64,000 nt of DNA from positions 100,792,948 through 100,856,947 of the forward strand of contig CM024755.1 of assembly GCA_014218235.1 (NCBI GenBank), written 5' to 3'. Shown in pieces: positions 35,327 through 46,396 of the stretch (its first letter is position 1; each line of letters starts with the position of its first letter). The notes beneath the pieces are model-generated. The model was not told the DNA's origin. It was given only the letters and a program-made list of their open reading frames with translations, and did not search any database. This DNA is from Colocasia esculenta (lineage: Eukaryota > Streptophyta > Magnoliopsida > Alismatales > Araceae). A program made the translations under genes and the position numbers.

Positions 35327-36440
35327 TCACAGGTAGGGTATCACAAATGTTTGGGATATAAAGGAATGCGTAGCTCCCGTATCAAATAGAACATATGCGG
35401 GTCGGGAAATAATAGTAAGTGTACCTTCCACGATACCTCCTTCTTCAGTAGCTTCAGGTTCCTGAATAGCTTGCAAGTGGCCTTGCCTCTTCTGTCCATT
35501 CGGACGCTTGTCTTGAGGGGCTTGTTCTTTCAGCATTGGGCAGTCCGAGATCCTGTGGTCACGACTACCACAGCGCAGACATCTCCCTTGCGCCTCTCCA
35601 GTATTGTTCAGACCGGTGACTAGCTTTGTCACAGTGTTTGCACCTTTCTCCCGTTGACACCACTATCTGCTTACCTAACTCCTTCGGCTTCTTATCGTCT
35701 TGTTCAGTAAAACCACCACTGGGCCTTTTCTTCCCAATGGTCGGCTGATACCTTCCTACAGCAGACACTTTCTCCCTTTTCACGGATTTTTCCTTAATTC
35801 TTTCGACAATCTCCATGGCATCTTCCAGTAACTGAGCCTTCTTTACCATGTCAGCATAGGTTTGAATGTCCATTGGCGCCAGTTGAGTGATGAACTGGGG
35901 CCTCAAGCCATTCAGAAAGCGTTTCGCCTTCATTCTTTCTGTCCCAATCAAGTGAACAACATATCGGGACAGACGAGAATTGGGCCTCATACTCGGCCGC
36001 AGTGAGTCCTCTCTACTTCAAAGCCGCAAATTCGGCTACTTTCCGTTCCTGGACCCTCTCAGAAAAGTACTTGGTGTTGAATCGCTCAATGAACTGAGCC
36101 CATGTTAGTTGTTGGCCATTCAGTGTTGCTTCCACCGACTCCCACCATGCCCTGGCATCCTTCACCAATTGGAAAGTCACCAGCAGTACTTTGTTTTGGT
36201 CTGTGCATTGCATGACCCTGAATATCCTTTCAATTTCCTTAACCCAGTGTTCAACAACATCTGGGTCAGTACTCCCTTCAACCTAGGCGGATCCATACTC
36301 TGAAAATTCGATGGAGATCACCAGCTCCGCGGTTATCTCCACCCTGGGTGGCTTGCCGGATAGCCTGAGTCAAGTTCTGTATTGTTTGTTGCATGTTCCT
36401 AGTCTGGGCACGTTCAGCGGCCATTGAGGTAATAAGTACC
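35327..36440 (-). pseudogene. gag, zinc knuckle and protease start of copy E2
   Basis: Gag core TFQLVKDARAWWESVEATL and FIERFNTKYFSERV (36013-36213), then a Gag C-terminal part with LAPMDIQTYADMVKKAQLLE (35565-35990), CLRCGSRDHRISDCP, and the protease active site VLFDTGATHSFIS near 35370-35410. Frame breaks near 36000 and 35600. Confidence 0.82.
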
Positions 36441-37657
36441 TTCAAGATAATAATATAAGTCAGTCATCTAAATATCACATGTGACTTCTATTCCCATGGT
36501 TCTACCCAAGCTCACATTAGGTACGATAGATTTTGACTCGTGTGATCTAGTTTCATTCTATATTCCTATTCCCTTGGACCCTAAAGTTCAGGCTCTCATG
36601 CCAACTGTCACGCCTCGATATTTAGTAGTGGAATAAATACCGAGGTGCATGAATGATACAAATAGACGTATCACAGTTGAATAGCGCAGAGTCACAATTG
36701 AACATAAAAACACATTTGAGAATATAATGGTCACCAAAAGTATACTTTATTCCATTTCATTCAACTAGCTACAACCTTACATAAGAAGAACCAACTAAAG
36801 GGTCCCTTATTCAAATGAAAATGTTTCACTAATACATAGACTACTCAATATCTATTCCTAATACTTCATCTCCTCAATATCGGGTGCTCATCACTCTTGC
36901 CTTGCCCCATCAGACTCCACGGTTTCTCATCACTACCTGAAAAGGACATGATGATAGGGTGAGCAAACTAGCTCAGTAGGATTTACATCTCAATATTGTG
37001 CGGGCACTAATATACATGATTAACATTTTAAATAGGCAATATGCACATGAACATGATAATTCTAATGCATGCTTTTCTAACAAGTTAAATAGCGGAATAG
37101 AACAGATGTCATATCAAATATCGAGTTGCATATACAATGGACGGATATTTGAAGAGTAGAATCATATCAAAAGACATTGGCCATATCGATATCATGTATT
37201 CACATGAACAGACGTATCATATCAAATCTTATCATATCATATCAAATCAAACTTATCATATCATATCAAACGAAGGCACATTCCCACAAATCTTGGATAT
37301 CGTATTAGTGCCATGCCAAGCACCACAAGTTCATACTCCCGCGGTTAATAAGTACGTTGGGGTGCTCTTCCCCAGGACCAGACAGGGCCCCTATTGCACA
37401 AGCATTAGTCAAATGGACCAAAGTCTTACGTTGTGCCGAACAACATATTCATATCATGGCCAAGAATTTCAATAATAAGCTCAATGTAATAAGAACATGA
37501 TCATCATAGAGTCAAGGTGTGACAAATAGCTCAAGAGAACAATGGGCAGTATAACGACGTATCTTATGTTTCATAATTCGTTATTGTCTTGACATGAGGA
37601 TAACTAATGACAGATCGTACGCGGAACATGTGCTCTCTATCTCCAGGGTACTTCATG

Positions 37658-37791
37658 GTTCAACCAGCTTGGCCTCTATGTGGGAATCCATACAGAGCGG
37701 AGACTTACGGAGGTCTTAAGGAAAAGATCGCTAGTCTTGCCGATTCGGAATGACCGACAGAGAGCTCTCAATTCCCCAAGAAGGGTGTGCC
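37658..37791 (+). repeat. shared ~135-base module (LTR3)
   Basis: Same module as 22010-22143, nearly identical to the LTR2 copy. Confidence 0.75.
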
Positions 37792-38283
37792 TATTCGTGC
37801 AAAGGTGTAAGTGACGTGTCACGGATCTTTCCTAACATGTATGCAATATGAACAAATAACTGAAACATCAGAAATCATATAACTTAAAGAAACTCATATA
37901 CAAACCATGATGAAACACTTTAACTAAACACGTCTACGCTAACATGTGTTTTCCCATACATTCACATCATATTCTTATCATGTCCAATTGACAATAAGTA
38001 AGATCACAAGATAATCAAATGAACATAAGGTCAATCACATTTACACATTAGAATCATATTCATATCATTACCGCTTTCAAATTGATGGATTTCTTTTAGT
38101 CCAATGCACACTATGGAACACTATGCAACATGCTGACGGACCACAAAGACTAACATGCTGACTGACTGACTGACTGACTGACTAAAAAGTACAGCCTCGG
38201 GTCGGCCTATGAATAGCGTCCAACACAGTGGACATTTTTACAAAATAGTGTACAGGTAAACAGGTCAAACGATGCAAAAACTG

Positions 38284-38548
38284 AATCGCGTCGGCCTACA
38301 TGGCCGCCTTTCAAGCTATATCATGTCGGGATATAGCGACGCCTTACAGGAATAATTAAATAATCCGATGGGTGGGAAAACTACCTGAATCGCTTCCGGG
38401 GATCCCGTTGCAATTCAAACTTGCACAGACTCCCAGGCAGGCGCAAAGGCCCACGTGCGGGTTGACTGGTCAGCGATCTAATCGCGTCCGGCCTCACGGT
38501 CACGATTTAGAGGGCGCGGGAATCGCGTCGCCCGGAGCAGACGTGATT
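38284..38548. repeat. 28-bp motif cluster (LTR3)
   Basis: Five units with 10-base spacers. Spacers differ from LTR1/2 at several bases while arm positions are kept: AATCGCTTC/GTTGCAATT, AATCGCGTC/GTCACGATT and AATCGCGTC/GACGTGATT. Confidence 0.75.
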
Positions 38549-39875
38549 CCAAACGCTGCCCAAAAATGCCAGAAAACACAGCGAACCTATTACCATGCTT
38601 TATCTACCTATCTAATGACATTTAGAAAAAACATTTAAGATGAAAGATGACCATGACAATGAGTAGAAGAACTTTGATGTTGGGTGTTTGACCTAATTCA
38701 GTCTCAAATCTTGTGAAAAATATGAAGAATGTAAAGGCCAAGTGCATCCCCAAAACACAGGTTCATGTAGTGGCTCTCTTAACATGCTTATAACTCTCTA
38801 ACCAATGACTTTTAGACAAAGTGTTCAACACAAAACATGACGAGGACTACTAATAGCATAACTTTCATGATGGGGGTTTAGTCTAATTCGGTCTCGAATC
38901 ACATGCATAATAAGAAGAACTTAAAAATCCCTAACTGTGCGCGACTTAGGGAAAACGACTAATACTCCATGTATACTCCATGAAAATTGGGCAAATCAAG
39001 TGCAAATGAAACTAGACTCGAAGCTCTACAAGATGGTATTGGTTTTCTTTAATCTTGGCCCGAGAACACCTACCTTTGTGAAGATCTAAGAGATGTCATC
39101 ATTTTGGACGCAGCAGAGGATGAAGGGGATGAAGCTCCGGTTCCCAGCCTTTCTCCTCCTCCTCCTCTGAAGCCCTAGCCCACCTCCAAACGACCCCAAC
39201 TCGTTTCCAAACCTTCCCCAAGAGTTTAGTGACGAGTTCTTATAGATTTAGGGTGTATTTACATGTCCTAATGGGACTAGGAAGGGAGCTGCGAATTCTG
39301 CTTTCTACTTTCCAAAATCTAGGATTCTCTCACGCAAAGGAGGTAGCTACACCATGGGAAGGTGTCATAAAGGGTTGGCCACGATTTTGCTTGCCATGCA
39401 TGGCCATTACCACTAATTTTAACCCTAATTTGCCCTCCCTAATCACTGCATAATTACATACACAAATTTCTGGGTATTTCTTGTCCCAATTTTTATCCTT
39501 GGGCCAAATGTGCTCCATTGGCCAATCTTGTTAATGGGTTATTAATACATGATGTTGGAAATCTCTCCAACATGTTTATTTAATTTATGATCAGGTTATT
39601 TTTTCGCGTTAACAATTTTCCGACTTAGTTTCTAAATTCGGATAATTTGTCACGTGTGACGTACACTCGGCCAATCGGATTTTTCGTTGCACGAGTTTCT
39701 TCGTGGAACACTTAGGGACAATATTTGGGGTTGATTTATAATTTTTACGAATTTTTCGATGTGTTTTCTCTTGTACGCTAATGGTACGTAAGTTTTATCA
39801 TTCCGATAAATACAGAAATTATTTATTTTGATTTATTTATAATTTTTTAAATCCCTAAATTTTTGGGGTGTTACA

Positions 39876-40050
39876 TAAGTATTGAGTAGGTCAACACCAA
39901 TCTGATAATCTTGGTGTCACTTGTGTGCTTACTTTTTCATTCCTGCATATTCATATTTCTCTTGGTAACTGCTACGAAACTTAAACTATATATATACCAC
40001 GATTTAGACCCATTCACACCTCCTCTAAGTCTCCATAGCTAAGGGCAACA
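39876..40050 (+). repeat. copia LTR, right part
   Basis: Continues the LTR interrupted at 20955: the first five bases repeat the target site (TAAGT). GACCCATTCACACC and the terminal AAGGGCAACA match the Sirevirus LTR end (ACCCATTCACCCCC, CTGGGCAACA). No primer-binding site follows, so internal sequence is absent and this may be a solo or truncated LTR. Confidence 0.65.
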
Positions 40051-40790
40051 TGAAGAGTTGACAGGGTCGGAGGGGGAGGCAGTGACAGGTGGGGAAGGGG
40101 CGGGTTGGAGGCGGAGAAGGGTGAGGTTCATAAAAGGGGACATTAGCGTCATTTTTAAACTCAAAGTTACGATGAACCATTGGAATCAGACTTTCTCTCA
40201 TGGCTACAAACAATATGGTTTTTTTTTTTATTATATACGATAGAGATTTTGAGATTTATTAATAAATAGACGGATTGCAGAGGTTATTTCCTAATGCGAA
40301 AGAATTTAGGGGTTGAAAACAAAAAAATCCCTCTCTCCAAGAATAGATAAATCTTAGAATGTGGATCTTCACATGTATGGTTTCTCCTTCTTATATGATA
40401 AACGCTTAGATGAGAGGATGCGGATGTGGTTTAAAACTTATATGTTTGTGAAATCTTGGGGGAGGTTATCTTCTGCATTTATCATGAGATGAATCCAAAA
40501 AAGACAAAAAAGAAGAAGATGATATTATGATTTATCTCCCGCAGAACAAGTAAAAGTTGTGTTGGACAAAAATTGGTACATTCGGGTCAACATGTAATGA
40601 GTTTGCTGATGATCTGAAGAAACTGGTGTAATAATAAATCACATACCTCAAATTGATAAGACACATTTATTTTTATGGCTCATGAACTTGAAATGTTTTG
40701 GAATGAAGAAAAAATGGGTGAATAAGCTAGTTAAATAGGATTTTTTTTACAAATTTCTATGTAGAACTACCTATTCTGATTTAAGTTTCT
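40051..40790. other. unassigned AT-rich sequence
   Basis: A G-rich patch at 40060-40130, then AT-rich DNA. No gene or repeat was recognised. Confidence 0.4.
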
Positions 40791-42100
40791 CACTACAAAA
40801 AATTGACATAAGTTATGGGAGAAGTAATTTAATTTTGTGTGTTATGTAAGACATGCATTAATGGCACACTACTTGGACCTTGATATGGAATCTTCTCCTT
40901 TTAAAGATAATAGATGCATGTTAAGGATAAATCATCATTATTCTTTGTATGAGTGGAAAGGAATATCTTCGGGAATATTGTTCTGTTCAATCTCGACTGC
41001 ATGAATATATGAGGGGGGAAGGAAGGATGGGTTTATAAGTTTATTGGCTGAGGATCATTGTTATATACTAGTTAAATAAACATGCTACGCATGTCATGCA
41101 TATTTTTTTAAATATTGTTTTAGCTGAGTTAAAATTCAATTTGTTTAAAACTATGATATGTACTTGTTGTTGTGACTTGGAGGTAATATATCTCCCGGCG
41201 TAACATTTCGTTCGTCTCATGTTGAGCAGGGATGCAATTTGAGTCGAAATTACATCAACTATGACTCATTTCAACAACTTGTACTTGTTTTTAGAGATGT
41301 TCAATTTCTTGTGTTTTTAGGGACCAAATTATGATCGAAAGATTGCATGTATTACAGTTCTGGTTTGGACAAAGGAGTGTACCTTGTTTAGCCTTAAACT
41401 TGTTTATGAGATGTTGAACTTATTTTGCATTTGGAAAGCATATGTACTTATGATGGGAAGATTTAAAGAATTTTATTGTGGACATGTTATAAAATTTTCG
41501 GTTGTCTCATGATTCTCAAATTTCAAATTTTTTGTGGAATGTTAGGGTTCAAAATTTTCCATGGAATGTGTAATGATAGCGAAGCTTAAAACTTCTGTGG
41601 CTGTAATTTTTTTGCAAGGAAAAGGCAGTTGGAACAGATAGAACGTAATGTCTTTTTTTGTATTCTCTCTCTCTCTCTCTCTCTCCCCCTTTTTCATTTT
41701 TACTACTGTTCATTTCTCTCTCTATAACTGTAGCTAGTTATGGTAATAGAGAAACTTCTCTTCGTTTCTTGCTTGTTTCCCCTGCTCGCATGCCGACTTA
41801 CGAGATCCGCTTGTAGCCGCACTGAACCAACACCTCCACGCAGCATTCTCATACCTCTTGAGAGCCTAGCGTGAACAACGGTTCCTCACCATTGTCGGTT
41901 AAAAATTTGAAATTATAGTCGGCAATTTAACAGAGATGACGGTTTTGGGGTGTCGACTGTATCATGGACGACGGATGAAATCATGTCCAGAGTCTAATGG
42001 AGGTTAAATCATCATGGGAATAAACATCGATGGTTTGTCCGTCAACACAAAAACATATTGTCGACAGTCCAATTAGACGGCCATGCCCTGTTTTGTAGTG
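40791..42100. mobile_element. candidate non-autonomous CACTA element
   Basis: Starts CACTACAAAA at 40791 and ends TTTTGTAGTG at 42100, matching terminal repeats of plant CACTA transposons. The right 220 bases carry repeated GTCGG, GACGG and GTCGAC phrases like CACTA subterminal repeats; the left end lacks them. The 3-base flanks (TCT, GTG) do not match, so the two ends may not belong together. No transposase frame is seen. A (CT)n run lies near 41665-41686. Confidence 0.4.
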
Positions 42101-42229
42101 GTGAGCTGGTAGGCGTGACAAAACATGAGCAAAAATACTTACAGTAGTAGGCAATCCTCCACATCTGGTTCTCCCTACTGTTCCACTCCCAGAGACCGCC
42201 GTAGTGTCATTATGCACTCGGCCGTGTTC

Positions 42230-42772
42230 TGTTAGAATGTGGAGCCCGAACTCTGAAGCAGATCTCCATAAGGGGTCAGGTCGCGGGTTCAACATTCGAC
42301 TGCCACAGCCGAAGTCAGAAATTGAAGCAGTCGATTGAATGATTCGACTCACGTAGTCGAATGTCAGATGTGAATGATTCGACTCATGAAGTCGAATGTC
42401 AGCATGAAGAATTCAACTCATGCAGTCGAATGTCAAATATGGAGGATTCGACTCATACAGTCGAATGTCGTTCTGAGGCGATTCAGAGACAGGACCCTTT
42501 TGCCCTTGTGTGACTCGATTGTGGCGCCTTTCCTCCCAGTATATAAAGGGAGGTTTTGTCCTCTTTGTATGTGACATAGGGTGTATCTTTTCTTGAAGAA
42601 GAAGCATTGAAAGCTGCTGTGGCCGTGGACGTAGGAAGGCTTCTTGCCTCCGAACCACGTAAAATCTTGGTGTTCCTGTCTTCTTCTTCCCACCTCCTTC
42701 TATCTCTCTCTGGTATCTACGAGTGGGTAGTGTGAGAGAGTTGTCGCTGGTCTAAGTGATGTTCTCCCAACA
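42230..42772 (+). mobile_element. copia solo LTR with target duplication
   Basis: 543 bp starting TGTTAGAATGTGG and ending CTCCCAACA, flanked on both sides by GTGTTC (42224-42229, 42773-42778). The 3' part has GTGGACGTAGG, CGAACCACGTAAAATCTTGG and TCTTCTTCCCACC, typical of copia LTR R/U5 regions. A TATATAAAG box lies near 42540. With no internal sequence and intact flanks it is a solo LTR left by LTR-LTR recombination. Confidence 0.8.
42341..42470. repeat. four tandem 34-35-bp hairpin units in solo LTR
   Basis: GATTCGACTC..AGTCGAATGTC is repeated at 42341, 42375, 42409 and 42445. Each unit is an inverted repeat ATTCGACT / AGTCGAAT around 5 bases; the third has one arm change. The array lies upstream of the TATA box. 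Confidence 0.75.
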
Positions 42773-42811
42773 GTGTTCCCTGTCTCCCATGAACGTGTCC
42801 AGGTTCATGTG

Positions 42812-43069
42812 TGTCACGTCCTAATAAATGTCCATTTATCGGAAATGACAAAAAAATAGACTTAAGTAATAGAACTATGATTATACAAACATCTCTCATT
42901 ATTATAGCAGAAACTTTACATACTTAACACCCCTCGTTACAGTTCACAAGAAAAGTGAGAAAAGAAAACTTAATAACATCTCCATCTCAAACTTCAATAC
43001 TAGCAAGATAATTTATTGGTCTCTAAAGATTGGTTGTCTCGCTCAGCACACCCCCCATTAAGAACTAAG
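42812..43069 (-). repeat. second Tekay-like gypsy LTR, left piece
   Basis: Starts TGTCACGTCC like the LTRs at 20956, and continues at 53164 after removal of element B and one copy of CTAAG. It is interrupted by element B. Confidence 0.65.
43065..43069. other. target-site duplication of element B (left)
   Basis: CTAAG, identical to 53159-53163. Confidence 0.9.
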
Positions 43070-43156
43070 TGTGGATACCGTTTTTCACTTTTCTGAGGTT
43101 CCTTCGGAACTCCAAAGAAGGGAGAAAGAGGCCCACAAAGAGGGATGATAAATGGG

Positions 43157-43260
<104 letters not shown>

Positions 43261-44057
43261 TGTTGGTGTGTGTGGGAGATGGAGTGGAAATGGAAGAAAA
43301 TGACAAGAAAAGAAAAGATCGTGATCGCCAGGTACGCGAGGGCACCGAATGGAGAATGCACGCGCGAGGGGTGCGGATGGAAGGATGATCGCGAATAATA
43401 CCTATTGGAGCATGGGGAGGTTGCACGGGGGATGTGTGTTCCTCTTTCTCTATGAGCATGGCCGGCCGTGGTAGAGGGCGTTTTCCGTTGATGATTACCC
43501 TAAAAAAAGAAAAAGACAAAGAAAGGGAAATGGGATTAGCTAAATAATGTGTAGTACTAGATTCTAAATAAATGAAATGGAAAGAATGAATGACATGGGG
43601 AATGACTTACCCTGTGGTGGCTTTTAAACCCCTAAAAGGTAGGTGTGTGTGTGTATGCATGCATGTGTGTGTATGTAAAAAAAGGGAGAATGAAATGTAA
43701 AAAGCCACGTGTGGCCCGGAGGGAGGTATAAACGAAAAGGTAGAAAAGGGGGGGGGGGGGGGGATGCTTCCCCAAATGGTGGATGGCGCGGTGGCGCTGC
43801 CGGTTGGATGGATGGAGAGGAGGAAGATGCTCCCGCCTTGCTCCGACGCACGTGGAGGACGATGTGGAAGGTGCGCTCCTCCGCCTTGTGCTGATTGGAT
43901 GGACGGGATAGCTCGGATGGCGTGGCAGGCCTCCTTGGTCCGGAGCTGAGACAGAAATCCGGTAGAGCTTCACCGCAGTAAGTGGGAGTCGTAGGAAGAA
44001 TCCGACAGGGCTCCGCCGGGGTGGAGGGGGATTGAATAAATGGCTACCCTCGGGGGT

Positions 44058-44066
44058 CTATTTATA
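44058..44066 (-). promoter_or_regulatory. TATA box of element B LTR-A
   Basis: TATAAATAG on the minus strand, directly downstream (in element orientation) of the 28-bp motif cluster. Confidence 0.75.
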
Positions 44067-44081
44067 GGCATGAAAGCTTTG

Positions 44082-44632
44082 AATCGCGTTGGGTACAACT
44101 GTCGTGACTATAAGAGTGAAACGCATCTGGTCCGGACTCCGCGATTCGAAAGTCAATTGATGGGACATGTGCATGATGGTCGTTGCCCACAACTATGCTT
44201 GGAAATTGCATCGGGTCAGGCAGCCGCGACTTGAAATCGCGGCGACCTGGTCCGACGCGTTTCCCAATTAGGCAATGATTCGAAACATGGGCTCATAGAT
44301 GCACCGGGCCTAGCTGCGGACTTAGTCTTTTTGACTTTTAAATCACGTCGGCCTTGATGGACGCTATTCCTGATTTCTCATGATTTCAAAACGTGGGCGT
44401 CCTTAAATGCGACGACTTTCCAGGTTATAGTTTTTTTGACTTTTAATCGCGTCAGACATTCCAGACGCGATTCCATTTGAGCATCTGCCAAAAAGATAGA
44501 TAAATGCGTCTAGCATACTCGACGCGTTAAGGCTGCACCCGTCAAAGCCATCGCATTAAGGCCAAGAGATCATGAATCGCATCCGATAGACTGGACGTGT
44601 TTATAGACGCATCCACCAGACTCGACGCGGCT
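44082..44632. repeat. 28-bp motif cluster (LTR-A of element B)
   Basis: At least eight units with 10-base spacers. The cleanest is AATCGCGTC-N10-GACGCGATT at 44445-44472, with perfect 9-bp inverted arms. Others start at 44082, near 44118, 44201, 44230, 44341, 44504, 44575 and 44605. Confidence 0.8.
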
Positions 44633-45163
44633 TGGAATTGGTGCCCACTTTATTAAATAGACCCCGAGGATAGGGGGAAGCACTGGGGAAGAACGGGTGA
44701 GATCCAAAAATATTTGAGAAACTACTCTTGCAAGGTAATATGAGGGCCATTTATGGCATTATGGCACAATATGAAATTTACCCGCGGTGGAGTCGAATTC
44801 GCGTGTCCACAACTGCCACATCTTGGCGTCTGCTTTGCAGGGGAGCAAAGCGAAGGGACACGAAGTAGAGTGCAATGGAGTGAAATGGAGTGTAACGGAA
44901 TGAAAGAAATGAAGTGTAGCGAAGTGGAGTGCAGTGGAAGAGGACTGAAAAATAGACGCCAAGGTAAAAAATAGACACGCATAATCGTTTGGGTGACTGC
45001 CACCTGATAAGAGTCTTTCACCAACAACCACGGAAGTCACCATCAGGAAGAAGACCTAAAGAAACAAATGTTTGGATTGGAGGAAACAAAGTGTGCGCAC
45101 GAGGGGCACGACTGGAGATGTGTACGAGGTACACGAAGGAAAGTGCCACGTGGGGCATGAAAG

Positions 45164-45357
45164 GAGAGATCAACTTCCAGCGAAGGGAAAGTACCTAAGG
45201 ACACAATTCGTTAGGTTGCACCATCGGGGGCGTTTGCCACTGCCTCAGGTGGATCTACGGGAGAGATCAACTTCCAGTGAAGGGGAAGTACCTAAGGACA
45301 CGATCCGTTAGGTTGCACCATCGGGGGCGTCTGCCACTGCCTCAGGTGGATCTCTGG
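45164..45357. repeat. 97-bp tandem duplication
   Basis: GAGAGATCAACTTCCAG starts copies at 45164 and 45261. Both continue through a GGTTGCACCATCGGGGGCGT run to CCTCAGGTGGATCT with few differences. Non-coding part of the element B interior. Confidence 0.9.
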
Positions 45358-46135
45358 GAGTAGAGACGAAATGTAGAAGGGATAATCCAAACAAAGGTTC
45401 TTGAGGAAATCGGCCCGGAGGAAACAACAAAGGGAGTTGGGTATTCGAATCAGAATGGAATATTTCAAATTGCATTAGAGTTGGAGCGAGAGTGGCTCTC
45501 AAATTGCATTGGAAGAGTGGTTTTCCACAGTGATTTCAATATGCATGTATGCTGGGCTAAAAGAAAAATAGGTTAAAGGAGTAGAAAATAATCAAAGATA
45601 TTATTGTTACGATGGCGTTGAGTTAGGACCAGAGTTTTATGCATGGTCCGTCGTCCTCACGTGCCAAGCTTAACGGCCTATCCGTGCGGCTAAGGATCCT
45701 CTGGGATAATCATTATTTTTGTTAAAGGGGAACTCAAATCCCAGATTCCTCAGAGCCACAAGGTCCTTGATGTGCTCTAAAGGTATAACATATAATAAAA
45801 TGTTAGATAAGTGATGGTGGGGGCAGTAGTTGTAGCCTGATGCAGCGCCGGATGAGGCAACACGAATCCTGCGCTAAAAAATCATTAGCCAAGATAACAC
45901 ATATCATGGAATAACACATTTATAACACGGAGCATGGATAAAGTAGTCAACAACAGACACAGCTCAAACAATTTTGTTTGTTAAACCATGAGGATAAGTG
46001 ATCTTTTGGCAAAGAGATTGGAGTTCAGGATGGGAGGAACCCATGAAGGGGGAGAATTGCATCGATCTGACGCGGAGAGGTGCAGGATGTACTTGCTTTC
46101 TGCAATACCATCATGAATTATTTTTGGATTTTTTT

Positions 46136-46396
46136 GGAGATATTCAAAATTTTATGGGATTTTGAAAGTATTTGAATTTTTATGGAGATTTTGAAAATAT
46201 TTGGATATTTGTGGTTTTTGACAAGTATTTGAATTTTTGTGGGGTTTTAAAAATATTTGAAAATTTGTTGATTTTGAAAATATTTGAATTTTTGTTGATT
46301 TTTGGGAATATTTGAAATTTTTTATTTTTTTTGGAAATATTTGAATTTTTATGGAGTTTTGAAAATATTCATCTTTTTGTGATTTTGGAAATATTG
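46136..46396. repeat. AT-rich tandem array (~27-30-bp units)
   Basis: About nine degenerate units of TTTTGAAAATATTTGAATTTTTGTGG type. On the minus strand it translates to repeated KIQIFPK-like peptides, a by-product of the array. Confidence 0.8.

Larger units (their letters stand above)
32023..36605 (-). mobile_element. right internal region of Tekay-like array (copy E2)
   Basis: Near-identical to copy E1 over its length, with scattered single-base differences and indels. Polypurine tract at 32023-32035. The primer-binding site at 36591-36603 is altered (CTCATGCC where E1 has CTGATACC), so this site may be defective. Confidence 0.88.
20956..39875 (-). mobile_element. tandem Tekay-like chromovirus array (LTR-internal-LTR-internal-LTR)
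   Basis: Three LTRs (20956-24192, 28772-32022, 36606-39875) alternate with two internal regions of about 4.58 kb, all in the same orientation. The array is flanked by TAGGT (20951-20955) and TAAGT (39876-39880), a target duplication with one change, and sits inside a copia LTR. Five bases on the outside only, with none at the middle LTR, means one insertion that later duplicated rather than two insertions. Each internal region carries gag, protease, RT, RNase H, integrase and chromodomain in gypsy order. Confidence 0.9.
36606..39875 (-). repeat. LTR3 of tandem Tekay-like array
   Basis: 3270 bp. It is the 5' LTR of the right copy and the most diverged of the three over its right half (for example CGGGGATCCCGTTGCAATTC against TGGGGATCTCGCCGCAGTTC). 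It ends GGGGTGTTACA at 39875. A (GACT)n expansion is present near 38157-38183. Confidence 0.9.

Noticed and set aside
20956..39875. Two independent gypsy insertions side by side
   Set aside because: Would need four LTRs and duplications at the middle; only three LTRs are present and the middle one is chimeric.
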